NCBI RefSeq assembly: GCF_000177635.2
Contig: NC_014836.1
Location: 725,501 to 789,500 of the forward strand
DNA: 64,000 bases
From: Desulfurispirillum indicum S5
GTDB lineage: Bacteria; Chrysiogenota; Chrysiogenetes; Chrysiogenales; Chrysiogenaceae
Direction: 5' to 3'
Positions 44,808 through 54,157 of this stretch are shown here, piece by piece; within the stretch, counting starts at the first letter, position 1; each line of letters begins with the position of its first letter. The notes beneath the pieces were generated by a model, which searched no databases, was not told the DNA's origin, and worked only from the letters and a program-made list of their open reading frames with translations. Position numbers and translations under genes: made by a program.

Positions 44808-46442
44808 ATGATGGAAAACGATTACAGGCTGCCGGATGAATCTTCAGAAGACTTTGCTGCCATGCTTGAAGAAGATATGCGTCAACGGGAAGAGTCAGGA
44901 CGCATTGTTCAGGCCACGGTTGTGCAGAAAAATGATTCAGAGATTCTGCTGGATATCAATGAAAAAGTCGAGGGCGTTGTCCAGCGCTCCGAGTTCACTG
45001 ATGAAGAGTTCGAGCGCCTGAAAACGGGTGATACCTTTGAGGTTTTTAATACGGGTCGACGTGAGGACAGTGGTTTTATCCGCGCCAGTAAACAGAAAGC
45101 TGACCAGCGTCGTGGCTGGGACGACATTGTTGCCGGTTTTGAAGAGGGCAGACTCTTTGAGGGAACTATAGTTGATGTCGTGAATCGCGGCTTTACCGTG
45201 AATATTAATGGTGTGCGTGCCTTTTTGCCGCTCTCCCAGGTGGATCTGCGCCAGGTTCGCGACAATCCCGAGGAGATGAGAACCTATGTTGGGCTGACAG
45301 GCCAGTTCAAGGTGATTAATGTCTCTCCGAAGCGTCACAATGTGGTGGTTTCACGCCGAGCCCCTCTGGAAGAAGAGAAAAACAAGGCCAAGCAGCAGCT
45401 TATCGAAAAGCTGGTGCCTGGAAGCCTGCTGACTGGGCGGGTCAAGAATATTACGGAATACGGGGTCTTCATTGATCTGGGTGGTTTTGACGGGCTTCTG
45501 CATATCACGGATATCTCCTGGGGCCGTGTCTCTCACCCGTCTGCGGTATTCAGCGAGGGCGATGAGGTGGAAGTGGTTGTGCTGGACTTCAATCCTCAGA
45601 ATGAGCGGGTATCCCTCGGGTATAAGCAGAAATCCGATGACCCCTGGAATAACATTGCCGAGCGCTGTGAATGCGGAACGGTCGTCAAGGGCAAAGTGGT
45701 CAGCTTTGTGGATTACGGAGCCTTCGTGGAGATTGAGCCAGGGATCGAGGGCCTGATCCATATCAGCGAGATGAGCTGGACGAGTCGCGTTCGCTCACCT
45801 TCCCAGGTATTGAAGATCGGTGATGAAGTAGAGGTCCGCATACTGGATATTGATTCCGAGAATCGTCGCCTCTCCCTGAGCCTCAGGGCGGTACGTCCCA
45901 ATCCATGGGATGTCGTGGGTGAAAGATATCCGGTGGGTACCGTGGTAAAGGGCAAGATCAAGAACATCACGGAGTTCGGTGCTTTCCTCGGCCTTGATGA
46001 AGGTGTTGATGGTCTGATCCACATCTCCGATATGTCCTGGTCCCGCAGCAACCATCCCAGCGAAATCGTCAAAGTCGGCGATGAAGTGGAAGCCAAGGTG
46101 CTGGCCTTTGACCGTGAGAAAGAGCGGCTGAGCCTTGGTCTGAAGCAATTGGAAGAGAATCCCTGGGATGTTGTTGAAAAGCAGTTTCCCATTGGGAGCA
46201 GGGTCAGTGGTACCGTGGTGAACCTGACCGATTTTGGCGCTTTCGTGAAGCTGGAAGATGGCGTCGAAGGGTTGCTGCATGTGTCTGAGATTTCCCATGA
46301 TCGCATTGAGCGGCCCTCCGATGTGCTTTCTGTCGGTCAGCAGATTGAAGCTGCCGTGATCAAGATGAGCAAGGAAGATCGCCGCATCGGACTGAGCATG
46401 AAGGAAGTCGGCGAAGGTGGAGCGGAATCGGCATCTGAATAG
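44808..46442 (+). CDS. rpsA: 30S ribosomal protein S1
   Basis: RpsA binds mRNA and helps start translation. The 544-residue product has six S1 repeats. The first two are diverged (ATVVQKNDSEILLDIN; GTIVDVVNRGFTVNINGVRAFLPLSQVD) and four are canonical, each with the GxFV/L and GLIHIS-type core (about 190-545). ATG at 44808 with AAGGAG nine bases upstream is chosen over 44772. A strong terminator ends the operon. Confidence 0.96.
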   Translation: MMENDYRLPDESSEDFAAMLEEDMRQREESGRIVQATVVQKNDSEILLDINEKVEGVVQRSEFTDEEFERLKTGDTFEVFNTGRREDSGFIRASKQKADQRRGWDDIVAGFEEGRLFEGTIVDVVNRGFTVNINGVRAFLPLSQVDLRQVRDNPEEMRTYVGLTGQFKVINVSPKRHNVVVSRRAPLEEEKNKAKQQLIEKLVPGSLLTGRVKNITEYGVFIDLGGFDGLLHITDISWGRVSHPSAVFSEGDEVEVVVLDFNPQNERVSLGYKQKSDDPWNNIAERCECGTVVKGKVVSFVDYGAFVEIEPGIEGLIHISEMSWTSRVRSPSQVLKIGDEVEVRILDIDSENRRLSLSLRAVRPNPWDVVGERYPVGTVVKGKIKNITEFGAFLGLDEGVDGLIHISDMSWSRSNHPSEIVKVGDEVEAKVLAFDREKERLSLGLKQLEENPWDVVEKQFPIGSRVSGTVVNLTDFGAFVKLEDGVEGLLHVSEISHDRIERPSDVLSVGQQIEAAVIKMSKEDRRIGLSMKEVGEGGAESASE

Positions 46443-46460
46443 AAACGATGTAAAGCAGAA

Positions 46461-46489
46461 GGCAGGACGCATGCGTCCTGCCTTTTTTT
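46461..46489 (+). terminator. Terminator of the aromatic-rpsA operon
   Basis: A 22-bp palindrome whose arms are GGCAGGACGC and GCGTCCTGCC, joined by AT, followed by T7, 18 bases after the rpsA stop. Confidence 0.95.
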
Positions 46490-46529
46490 ATTCTGCGCGC
46501 AAAAATTTTTCGCCAGGGAAAATTTTTAG

Positions 46530-46556
46530 TAAACTCCTCTGGGATTCTGCCGATAA
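46530..46556 (+). promoter_or_regulatory. Sigma-28 (FliA) promoter of fliD
   Basis: TAAA, exactly 15 bases, GCCGATAA: a full match to the FliA consensus, 51 bases before the fliD ATG. A-T-rich inverted sequence (AAAAATTTTT...AAAATTTTT) lies just upstream. Confidence 0.93.
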
Positions 46557-46607
46557 GAACAAGGAAGAGGATATTCATACGTTCATCTGAACACACAGGA
46601 GGCTGTC

Positions 46608-49382
46608 ATGGGAGGCGTTAATTTTCAGGGCTTGTCAGGGCTCCCCATGGGCGAGTTGATGGATAAAATGCTGGAAGTTCGCGGGCAGACCATGAATCGG
46701 CTGCTGGATAACCGTGAGTTGGTCCAGATCAAGAAAAACGCCTTCATGGATGTCAATAATGACATGATGACCCTGCGCAACCAGCTGCTGGATATGAATC
46801 TGCGCAGTACTTATTATAACCGTGAAGTTTCTTCTAGCAACGAGGCGCTGGTGAGCGGCACTGCTGAATGGAATGCCGCCAAGACTTCCCATACCGTGGA
46901 GGTGATCCAAGCGGCCAAGGGTGCATCGGCCAGCAGCTACTACACGCGCTCGGCGATTTCCGAAGCGGTGGTCAAGAATACAACGAATATCAGTGCGATC
47001 TCCTCCTACTATGAAGGGATGCTCAGCGGCAAGCATGATATTCTCATTGAACGCACCGGGACCGATGAAGGCTATGTTATTGCCACCAATCGCATTGCCC
47101 TCGACAATAAGCCCACCATGCAGGCTATTATGGGCACGGGCATTTCTGCGACAGCAGCGGGAACCCATGGCACCATAGCCAACGAAATCACAGCCGGCAG
47201 CACCCTGGAGCTGAATGTCAATGGAACCACGGTGACCGTGACCATGGAAGATGGTTTCAGTGCCGGAACCACCCTGGCGACGGTATCCAATGTGCTTGAC
47301 ACCAAGATCAACGACGCGCTCAATGTGGCCAACGGCACTATTGATCAGCGCTATGTTGCCGTGGGTGACTCCGGTTACTGGGGGCGCAGCGGGGATGCGC
47401 GCAGTGGCCTGGTGATCTACAATACGGCACTCTCCACCAGTGAGTCCCTGGATATTGTCGGTGGTTCGGCGTTGAGCGCTCTGGGTCTTGATACAACACA
47501 GAAGAATACGATGAATCATATAACCAAGAGCACAGCGGTGGCCTATGCCGACGCGGCGGATGTGGATGCTGCCTTTGCCACCCTGCGGACCCAGATGGGA
47601 GAATCCTACACTGAGGGCCCACCCCCTTCCTTTAACAGCATCATGGATGGTGCCATGAACTTCCAGCTTGCGAGCGGTACCACGCTGCAGGAAGGTTCCA
47701 TGCGCATTATCACCGGTACTGAGTTGCGTCTGGGCGAGGACTCCCATTCACGGGTGACGGGGAGCGCCGTTGGCGCCATCGATACGGCACAAAAGCTTTC
47801 CGAAGCTGGCCTGAGCGGCTTTGGCAGCGATGCTGCCGAAGGGTACTTCACCATTAACGGGGTGAAGATCAATATCCTCCTCAACACCACGAAAAAAGAT
47901 GCCGAGGGCAACGTCAACCCCAACCCTGACCCCAACCCCGATCCCACCGTAAACGAGATGCTGGCAGCCATCAACAGCTCGGGGGCCGGCGTTACGGCCT
48001 CCTTTGACGGGCAGCGTTTCTACCTTACCGCCAACGAGCCTGGCCAGGGGACGATCAAGGTCGGGGATACCGGGGATACATCCACGTTCCTCAGCATGGC
48101 GGGCCTGACAGTTCCCGCCGGGGCCACCCAGAAGGCGGGCGCCATGAATCCGGCAGCTGATCCGACCCTTGTGCCCACTGGCCTGGGGATTCGCACCGGT
48201 ATTTTCACCGTCAACGGTGTCAGTATCTATGTGGACTCGGCCAAGGATAGTCTGAATTCCATTATTGATAAAATCAATAATTCCGGAGCTAATGTCATAG
48301 CCTCCTATGACACGGCTTCCGACAGCTTCCACATTACGAGCAAGCTGCGCGACGGGCATTCCAACCAGAACTATATTGTCTTTGGCTCTGAGAATGACAC
48401 CAGCAACTTTTTGCGTCAGATGAACGTGATAGAGCATGATCCTGCAGTATCCCTGGCTAATGGCTATCCCATGGTTACCTATCAGGGAGAGAGGGGGCAG
48501 GACGCCCTTATTCGTTATGATGGGGTGCTCTACACGAAAACCGTGAACGATATCAAGGGCATGCCTGGCGGGGTGAATCTCAATATTAAAGGCCCGACCC
48601 AGGGTGCCGTGACGCTGAACGTTACCGGGGAAACGGACACCGCCCTTGACCGCATTGCGACCTTTATCGCGAATTACAATACGCTCATGGAGCGGATAAC
48701 TCCATCCCGCTTGACCGATGAGCAGAAATCCTACCTGCAGCCCCTTTCCAACGAGAAAATGCAGAGCATGACATTTGCCGAGCAAGATCGCTATATGGAG
48801 AATTTCGAGCTCTACAATAAGCAGGAATACATTCGCAAGAGCAGTGAGTCGCGCTCAATTTCGGCCACATTGCGGCGTATTATGACGGATTTTTATGGTG
48901 AGGCGGGTTCTTCCATCCGCAGCCTGGGTGATATCGGTATTGAAATTGCAGGGAAGGATGACTACGCGCTACTGCAGAAGGGCATGTTGTTGATGGATTC
49001 CACTGACAAAGATGAAATCAAGGCTGCTCTCAAGGAGAATACCAGATTTATGAGTGCGCTCGAAAACGACGAGGAGGCTGTGTACAATCTCTTTGCCCAG
49101 GAGGACAGTGAAGGCAATCCCATTGGTATCGCGCGGCGTCTCAATGAGGTCGTTTCGGAGTACGTATTTGCAGGCGGCATGATTCACAACAAAACCCGCA
49201 CGGGGGGCTTTATCGACAACGAGCTGGATCGAATTAATCGCTCCATTGCCAGTGAACAGCGCAGCCTGCAGGCCTATGAGAATGCGTTGAAGCGGCAGTT
49301 TGCCTCACTGGAGAGCCGTATCTCCGATATGCAGTCACAGAGCGCTGCCATAGCAAGCATTGTGTCACCTGGTCAGTCATAA
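46608..49382 (+). CDS. fliD: Flagellar hook-associated protein 2 (filament cap)
   Basis: FliD caps the filament and guides flagellin folding. The N-terminus (GLPMGELMDKMLEVRGQTMNRLLDNRELVQIKKNAF) and the C-terminal coiled region (GGFIDNELDRINRSIASEQRSLQAYENALKRQFASLESRI region) are typical D0/D1 parts. At 924 residues it is far longer than most (about 450-700). The extra length lies in the middle, with at least two related flagellin_IN-like modules (about 410-490 and 530-610; FTINGVKI / FTVNGVSI, AINSSGAGVTASFD / KINNSGANVIASYD). They are separated by an Asn-Pro-Asp-Pro linker near 435-445. CACAGGAGG precedes the ATG. Confidence 0.9.
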   Translation: MGGVNFQGLSGLPMGELMDKMLEVRGQTMNRLLDNRELVQIKKNAFMDVNNDMMTLRNQLLDMNLRSTYYNREVSSSNEALVSGTAEWNAAKTSHTVEVIQAAKGASASSYYTRSAISEAVVKNTTNISAISSYYEGMLSGKHDILIERTGTDEGYVIATNRIALDNKPTMQAIMGTGISATAAGTHGTIANEITAGSTLELNVNGTTVTVTMEDGFSAGTTLATVSNVLDTKINDALNVANGTIDQRYVAVGDSGYWGRSGDARSGLVIYNTALSTSESLDIVGGSALSALGLDTTQKNTMNHITKSTAVAYADAADVDAAFATLRTQMGESYTEGPPPSFNSIMDGAMNFQLASGTTLQEGSMRIITGTELRLGEDSHSRVTGSAVGAIDTAQKLSEAGLSGFGSDAAEGYFTINGVKINILLNTTKKDAEGNVNPNPDPNPDPTVNEMLAAINSSGAGVTASFDGQRFYLTANEPGQGTIKVGDTGDTSTFLSMAGLTVPAGATQKAGAMNPAADPTLVPTGLGIRTGIFTVNGVSIYVDSAKDSLNSIIDKINNSGANVIASYDTASDSFHITSKLRDGHSNQNYIVFGSENDTSNFLRQMNVIEHDPAVSLANGYPMVTYQGERGQDALIRYDGVLYTKTVNDIKGMPGGVNLNIKGPTQGAVTLNVTGETDTALDRIATFIANYNTLMERITPSRLTDEQKSYLQPLSNEKMQSMTFAEQDRYMENFELYNKQEYIRKSSESRSISATLRRIMTDFYGEAGSSIRSLGDIGIEIAGKDDYALLQKGMLLMDSTDKDEIKAALKENTRFMSALENDEEAVYNLFAQEDSEGNPIGIARRLNEVVSEYVFAGGMIHNKTRTGGFIDNELDRINRSIASEQRSLQAYENALKRQFASLESRISDMQSQSAAIASIVSPGQS

Positions 49383-49460
49383 TTTTTTTGTTTTTGCTGA
49401 CGGAGTGAAGGAACCCCTTGAATAATCAGAAAAAAGATGTAATATGGAATGAGGTATGTC

Positions 49461-49931
49461 ATGTCTGCACGAGATCCTTACAGCGCCTATAAGCAGAACG
49501 AAATCCAGGGAGCTTCCCAGGGAAAGCTGATCATCCTCATGTATGATGGCGCCATTCGTTTCCTGAAGCAGGCATGTGTGTATATTGAGAAGAAAGACAT
49601 CAATGGCGCACATGAAAACATCATGCGGGCAGAGAATATTCTGGCCGAATTGATGAACACCCTGAATATGGATGCCGGAGAGGTTGCCGATAACCTGCTG
49701 AGGCTCTATGAGTTTATGTTGTGGCACCTGATTCAGGCCAACAAGGACAAGGATCAGCAAAAGGTCGAGGAAGTCATCTCGATGCTTGCTGATTTGCGGG
49801 GGGCCTGGAATCAGATTGTTCACGGCCAGGCTGGCGAGCTCTCGAAGCCCGAAAAAAGCGACAAGACCACCAGGGCCGACGCCCCTGACGCAGGGGAGGG
49901 CGGTCATAAAAAACTGAATATCTCACTGTGA
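49461..49931 (+). CDS. fliS: Flagellin export chaperone FliS
   Basis: FliS binds unfolded flagellin C-termini and prevents premature assembly. The 156-residue helical protein has YSAYKQNEIQGASQGKLIILMYDGAIRFLKQA at the N-terminus, as in the family. The C-terminal tail (about 128-156) is polar and longer than usual. ATG at 49461 with GAGGT is chosen; a codon at 49449 would add MRYV. It follows fliD by 78 bases in the sigma-28 unit. Confidence 0.93.
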   Translation: MSARDPYSAYKQNEIQGASQGKLIILMYDGAIRFLKQACVYIEKKDINGAHENIMRAENILAELMNTLNMDAGEVADNLLRLYEFMLWHLIQANKDKDQQKVEEVISMLADLRGAWNQIVHGQAGELSKPEKSDKTTRADAPDAGEGGHKKLNISL

Positions 49932-49959
49932 CCAGTGAAACATTTCAAGGAGGAATGCC

Positions 49960-50256
49960 ATGAACGTCGAAGGACTTGGTGGCGGCGGTCTGCGGAAGTC
50001 AGTTGTCAGGCTTCCTGATGATGACCGGGCTACCGCAAAGAAAACTGACGATTCTGCGGCAGGAAGCAGGCAGGGAGCAGCCATTAAAGACGAAATTGCT
50101 GTTGAAAACCGCTTGGCGGGAATGTCTACTATTCGTGATGTGGATATCGCCAAAAGCCTGCTGGAAAATACCATTAAGGATATCGTATCCAATGGCAGGC
50201 AGGCCCTTGACGCCTACAGGGATGCCTCCGGCAGCAGCCTGAGTAAACTTCTGTAG
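49960..50256 (+). CDS. Small flagellar-associated protein with a flagellin-C-terminus-like motif
   Basis: A 98-residue protein I cannot name. A glycine-rich, charged first half (about 1-48) is followed by ENRLAGMSTIRDVDIAKSL and a long helix to the end. The IRDVDIA phrase and helix closely recall the D0 domain at the C-terminus of flagellin (SRIRDVDMAEE type), which FliS and FliC use for binding and polymerisation. It has its own strong ribosome site (AAGGAGGAATGCC) and follows fliS. It may be a minor filament component or a FliS decoy; both are inference. Confidence 0.75.
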   Translation: MNVEGLGGGGLRKSVVRLPDDDRATAKKTDDSAAGSRQGAAIKDEIAVENRLAGMSTIRDVDIAKSLLENTIKDIVSNGRQALDAYRDASGSSLSKLL

Positions 50257-50281
50257 GTGTTCGGATAGCAAGGAGGCTATT

Positions 50282-50467
50282 ATGATAGAAGGTTTTGCAG
50301 CTGCGGCATCGCAATATCAGCAGGGCCGCATTCAATATGACTATCAGATGCGAGTTGCCAAGCTCTCCCTTGACACCATGAAAGATTCCGGTCAGGCAAT
50401 GGTGAAGATGCTGGATGAGCTTCCGGTAGCCCGGGTGAGTTCCACAAGTGTTGATGTCTACGCCTGA
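50282..50467 (+). CDS. YjfB-like putative motility protein
   Basis: A 61-residue protein similar in layout to the YjfB putative motility family: a short N-terminus with helix YQQGRIQYDYQMRVAKLSLDTMKDSGQAMVKMLDEL, ending in a VDVYA tail. AAGGAGGCTATT precedes the ATG. It is last in the fliD-fliS unit and is followed by a strong terminator. The family's function is not established. Confidence 0.7.
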   Translation: MIEGFAAAASQYQQGRIQYDYQMRVAKLSLDTMKDSGQAMVKMLDELPVARVSSTSVDVYA

Positions 50468-50494
50468 TAGACAGACTTATATTGTAATATCTTT

Positions 50495-50522
50495 AAAGAG
50501 CAGGATCTGCTCTTTTTTTTTG
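50495..50522 (+). terminator. Terminator of the fliD operon
   Basis: AAAGAGCAG pairs with CTGCTCTTT around a GAT loop, followed by a long T run, 28 bases after the last stop. Confidence 0.94.
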
Positions 50523-50544
50523 TCCGGTGATCGGGAATTTGATT

Positions 50545-50572
50545 TTGTCTTATGTCGTTTCTCTGTTATATT
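50545..50572 (+). promoter_or_regulatory. Candidate promoter for the phosphatase-STAS-cheR unit
   Basis: TTGTCT, 16 bases, TATATT in an A-T-rich window directly after the terminator. A second -10-like TATAAT lies at 50574-50579 without a good -35. No sigma-28 or sigma-54 match was seen. Confidence 0.45.
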
Positions 50573-50639
50573 TTATAATTGTATCAACGTGTTCATGAAA
50601 CCTTTTCTGAGGCAATGAATTTTTCACAGGGTGTGTGGT

Positions 50640-52283
50640 ATGGATGGGCAAAGCTGGCTTGACCTCTTTCAACAAACATTTGATATGATTGATGAAGGAA
50701 TCTTTATTGTACAGAAGGCTGGCTATAAAATTGTCTATGCCAATCGCAAGGCGATCAGGATTTTTGACCTGAAATCCAAGGACTATATTGGAAAAAACTG
50801 TCACTATATCCTCTTTAACAAGCTTACCGCCTGCGCGGACTGCCCCATCGACAGCATGTATCAGACCATGACGCCGCAGATCCGGCATATCGACTACACG
50901 GATCACCGTTCATTTCAACGTAACCTGCTTTGCAAATACAGTCCTCTTGACCAGAACTACTTCCTTTTGAGCGTGCTGGATCAGACCCAGGAAAAGAGTC
51001 TTATTTCCACAATTACTTCGCAGGCCAAGGAAATGAAGGCCAAGAATGTGGTCCTGAAGCTTCGTCGGCAGGAGCTGGAAAAGAAAAAAACCTTCCTCTC
51101 CAGTATTCTCAATGGGGTCAAGGATGGCATCATGGTGGTTGATCGCTCGTACAATGTGGAGATGCACAACCAGACGCTGCTTGATGTCACTCAGATGGAA
51201 TCCGGATTTGATGGCGTTCCCTGCTACCGGGTGTATCAGCGCAACTCGCCCTGTGATGACTGCCCGATGTTTGACAGCTTTTCCGGGAAAATGGTTTCTG
51301 CCCGCCAGGTCATCGATCGCGAAAGTGGCGACGAGAAGAACCTGACTGTCTATTTTTCCACTGCCGATAATTTTCTCATTGAAACGGTCAGGGATACCAC
51401 CCGTGAAAAGCGCCTGCTGACGATGATTAAGGGGCAGCAGGAGCAGCTGTTTATTGCGAATCGTCACCTTGAAGATGCCAATAATGAAATCACCCAGATG
51501 TTCACCAAGCTCAAGGAAACCTATGAGCAGCTGGAGGTTGCCCAGGCCCATATTGATGAAGAGATGCGCCAGGTTGAGGAGCTCCAGCAGAGTCTGCTGC
51601 CAAAGGCGTTGCCCAGTAACTCCCTGTACGATATAGCCTCGTTCTATACTCCTGCCGACAAGGTAGGCGGTGATTACTATGATTTCATTGAGCTCAGTAA
51701 TGGTGAGCTGGGCGTTCTGGTTGCCGATGTCAGTGGTCATGGTTTGCCTGCCGCGGTTATCATGGCAATGACGAGGGTGGTTCAGCGAGCGCTTTCCTAT
51801 GGTGAGTCGAGCCCGGCAGCCACTCTTGATAAAGTGAACAGCATGCTCTGCGAGAATATCTACACCAATGACTTTGTTACGATGTTTTATATGATTCTGT
51901 CGGCGGACGTTGCTCCGGCGCGTTACTCCTCAGCTGGGCACAACCCGCTGTTGCAGTATTGTGCTTCCACTGGAGATATTATCCGTTATACCAGTAAGGG
52001 CTTTTTTCTGGGGGCTTTTGATATCGGTGGGTACGAAGAGGATACGATTTCATTTGCTCCTGGCGATATTCTGCTGCTCTACACCGATGGACTTGTGGAG
52101 GCCATGAATATTCGCAAGGAGCAGTACGGCTATGACCCGGTTGAGAGAATTCTGCAGGAAAATCACGGCAGCAGTGCTGCACAAATCGTTGAAATTTTGC
52201 GGCAATCTGTTATGGAGTTCGTGGATGGTGTCCCTCTCGGGGATGATATGACTCTGGTTGTCGTCAAAATAAATGAAACATGA
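50640..52283 (+). CDS. PAS-PAS-PP2C (SpoIIE/RsbU-like) serine phosphatase
   Basis: The 547-residue protein has two PAS-like domains (about 8-120 and 150-265), a coiled coil (about 270-325) and a PP2C SpoIIE domain. Metal-site motifs are GGDYYDF, VADVSGHG, SSAGHNP, LYTDGLVEA and GDDMTL. Each PAS carries a cysteine set, Cys54/Cys65/Cys68 (C-x10-C-x2-CP) and Cys195/Cys205/Cys208 (C-x9-C-x2-CP), which could bind metal or sense redox state. Such phosphatases dephosphorylate STAS proteins in partner-switching; two STAS genes follow directly. ATG at 50640 is chosen over a GTG at 50631. Confidence 0.92.
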   Translation: MDGQSWLDLFQQTFDMIDEGIFIVQKAGYKIVYANRKAIRIFDLKSKDYIGKNCHYILFNKLTACADCPIDSMYQTMTPQIRHIDYTDHRSFQRNLLCKYSPLDQNYFLLSVLDQTQEKSLISTITSQAKEMKAKNVVLKLRRQELEKKKTFLSSILNGVKDGIMVVDRSYNVEMHNQTLLDVTQMESGFDGVPCYRVYQRNSPCDDCPMFDSFSGKMVSARQVIDRESGDEKNLTVYFSTADNFLIETVRDTTREKRLLTMIKGQQEQLFIANRHLEDANNEITQMFTKLKETYEQLEVAQAHIDEEMRQVEELQQSLLPKALPSNSLYDIASFYTPADKVGGDYYDFIELSNGELGVLVADVSGHGLPAAVIMAMTRVVQRALSYGESSPAATLDKVNSMLCENIYTNDFVTMFYMILSADVAPARYSSAGHNPLLQYCASTGDIIRYTSKGFFLGAFDIGGYEEDTISFAPGDILLLYTDGLVEAMNIRKEQYGYDPVERILQENHGSSAAQIVEILRQSVMEFVDGVPLGDDMTLVVVKINET

Positions 52284-52302
52284 GTATCCCAAGGAGTAGG
52301 TA

Positions 52303-52629
52303 ATGAACAAAACAGTGAAAAACGGCGTTCTCGTCTATCAACTCGCCGGTGAAATTGAGGCCAAGGCCGGAAAAGCCTTGAGCAGCCAGATCAAGACAGA
52401 CCTGGGGTCAGTAGCACCCAGCGCTTTGCTGAACTTTCAGGATGTCACCTACATGAACAGTGCTGGGCTCCGTGAGCTGATTGATATTGTCAAGTACTGT
52501 AACAAGTCGGGGCATAAGCTGAAAATCAGCAACCTTCCCGAGGACATACGGGAGATGTTTGAGTTTACGAATCTCACCAGAGTTTTCGCGATTTTTGACA
52601 CGGAATCCCAGGCCCTGGCTTCTTACTGA
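52303..52629 (+). CDS. STAS-domain anti-sigma-factor antagonist-like protein
   Basis: This 108-residue single STAS domain has the phospho-acceptor pattern YMNSAGLREL (Ser53), as in SpoIIAA/RsbV. It is the expected substrate of the PP2C phosphatase encoded 19 bases upstream and would bind a partner kinase or anti-sigma factor when unphosphorylated. No RsbW-like kinase is adjacent, so the partner is elsewhere or is replaced. AAGGAGTAGGTA precedes the ATG. Confidence 0.92.
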   Translation: MNKTVKNGVLVYQLAGEIEAKAGKALSSQIKTDLGSVAPSALLNFQDVTYMNSAGLRELIDIVKYCNKSGHKLKISNLPEDIREMFEFTNLTRVFAIFDTESQALASY

Positions 52630-52720
52630 AAAGCTCGCGATTATTGGTGACATATCCGGCTCAGCGCTTTGTCGGCGCCACGCATGATCAGTTGCGATAC
52701 AACGATACGAGGGGGGTGTT

Positions 52721-54157
52721 ATGGAGTTTTCCATTGAGCGTTCGGGCAATACGGCCACTGTTCTTATCAAGGACGCTTTTCTAGGTGAAAACGCCAAGGG
52801 TCTGCTGGCGGCGATAGAGGAGCTGGGGACAATTGATTTGCTCATCATGGATTTTTCCCAGTCAAACTATATTAACAGTTCGGGTATTTCGGCACTGATT
52901 GAAATCTACAAGCAGACCAGAGCCCGTAAATACATGGTGCGACTGACGGGTCTTTCCCGGGAAATCCGCGATTTTTTCTTTCACGCACGGCTTGATGAGT
53001 TTTTTGCCATCGAAGATGAACTCGAAGGCCTTGGTATTGAGCAGTACGTTGAGCTTTTGCAGGATGATGAGAAGCGCGACCTGGCAATCGACAAACTGGT
53101 GGAGATGGATGACGCAGCGGTACTGCCAATGCGCAATGCGATTCATTCGGAAAACGAGCTGATTCGCTCTGGTGCCATTACCGTGTTGGGGAAGCTGGAT
53201 GATTCCTACATGGCAAGTCGTTTCAGTGACATTTTGCTTCACGATGAGTCTTCTTTCGTGCGTCAGGCAGCTGCCTATGCACTTGGGTTTTTGCTGGATG
53301 ATCAAACGGTGCCAGCGTTGATCAGCGCCTTGGAAGATAACTTTTCCGAAGTTGCTGAAGCTGCCGCTGCCAGCCTGAGTATATTCGGCTCCGATGAAGT
53401 TCGCGAGCAGCTTACCGGAAAACTTTTCCATGAAAATCCGCGGGTGCGTGGAGTCGCCGCCCAGGCTTTGGGAATGATTTCCGATAAACGTGTTCACAAG
53501 TCTCTGGAGAGTCTTGTGGGTGATGCTGACCCCTGGGTTCGCGTGTGCGCTGTCCAGGCTCTGGGCTGGATGCGCAGCCACCCCTCGGTAACGGTGCTCA
53601 TAGAAGCCTTGGGTGACAACGACATGCGTGTGCGGGAAGCGGCAGCCTCAAGCCTTGGCCGCATTAAGTCGCCAGATTCCATTGAGCCACTTGGGAAAAG
53701 TCTTTTCGACGAAAACATGTGGGTCGCCTACTTCGCGGCCAAAGCACTGGGTCAGATCGGTGATAAGCACGCCATTGCTCCGCTTATGCATGCCTACAAG
53801 ACCACTTCCCACGAAAACATTAAAATCGCTGTTCTGTACGCTCTGCGCGAGTTGACCGCAGTTGAAGCCAGTGAAGTGTATCTGGATGCATTCCGTTCAC
53901 GCAATGAAGATCTTCGCAAAGAAGCACTCATGTGTCTTGGGAAGGTTTTTCATCAGGATCTGCCTGCTATTTTGCGCAAGGCGCTCAAGGATATCAACTG
54001 GACTGTCCGTTATGCGGCGCTGGAAATCATCACGCTCCACCAGTTGCGCGACATGGAGGAGGATCTGAAGCTCTGCCTGGCCAATGAGTCTGAAGACATT
54101 GTGCGTAATCAGATTGCGAAAGCACTGACTCATCTTGCGCGCAGGAGTCAGCCATGA
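52721..54157 (+). CDS. STAS domain fused to HEAT repeats
   Basis: The 478-residue protein begins with a STAS domain (about 1-110), acceptor-like INSSGISALIE with Ser53. It continues with about ten HEAT/PBS-lyase-like repeats (about 125-470; units such as RGVAAQALGMISDKRV, RVCAVQALGWMRSHPSV, REAAASSLGRIKSPDS). The fusion would let a partner switch control a protein-binding solenoid. A GAGGGGGGTG site precedes the ATG. It overlaps cheR by ATGA, implying a joint role with the methyltransferase. Confidence 0.9.
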   Translation: MEFSIERSGNTATVLIKDAFLGENAKGLLAAIEELGTIDLLIMDFSQSNYINSSGISALIEIYKQTRARKYMVRLTGLSREIRDFFFHARLDEFFAIEDELEGLGIEQYVELLQDDEKRDLAIDKLVEMDDAAVLPMRNAIHSENELIRSGAITVLGKLDDSYMASRFSDILLHDESSFVRQAAAYALGFLLDDQTVPALISALEDNFSEVAEAAAASLSIFGSDEVREQLTGKLFHENPRVRGVAAQALGMISDKRVHKSLESLVGDADPWVRVCAVQALGWMRSHPSVTVLIEALGDNDMRVREAAASSLGRIKSPDSIEPLGKSLFDENMWVAYFAAKALGQIGDKHAIAPLMHAYKTTSHENIKIAVLYALRELTAVEASEVYLDAFRSRNEDLRKEALMCLGKVFHQDLPAILRKALKDINWTVRYAALEIITLHQLRDMEEDLKLCLANESEDIVRNQIAKALTHLARRSQP

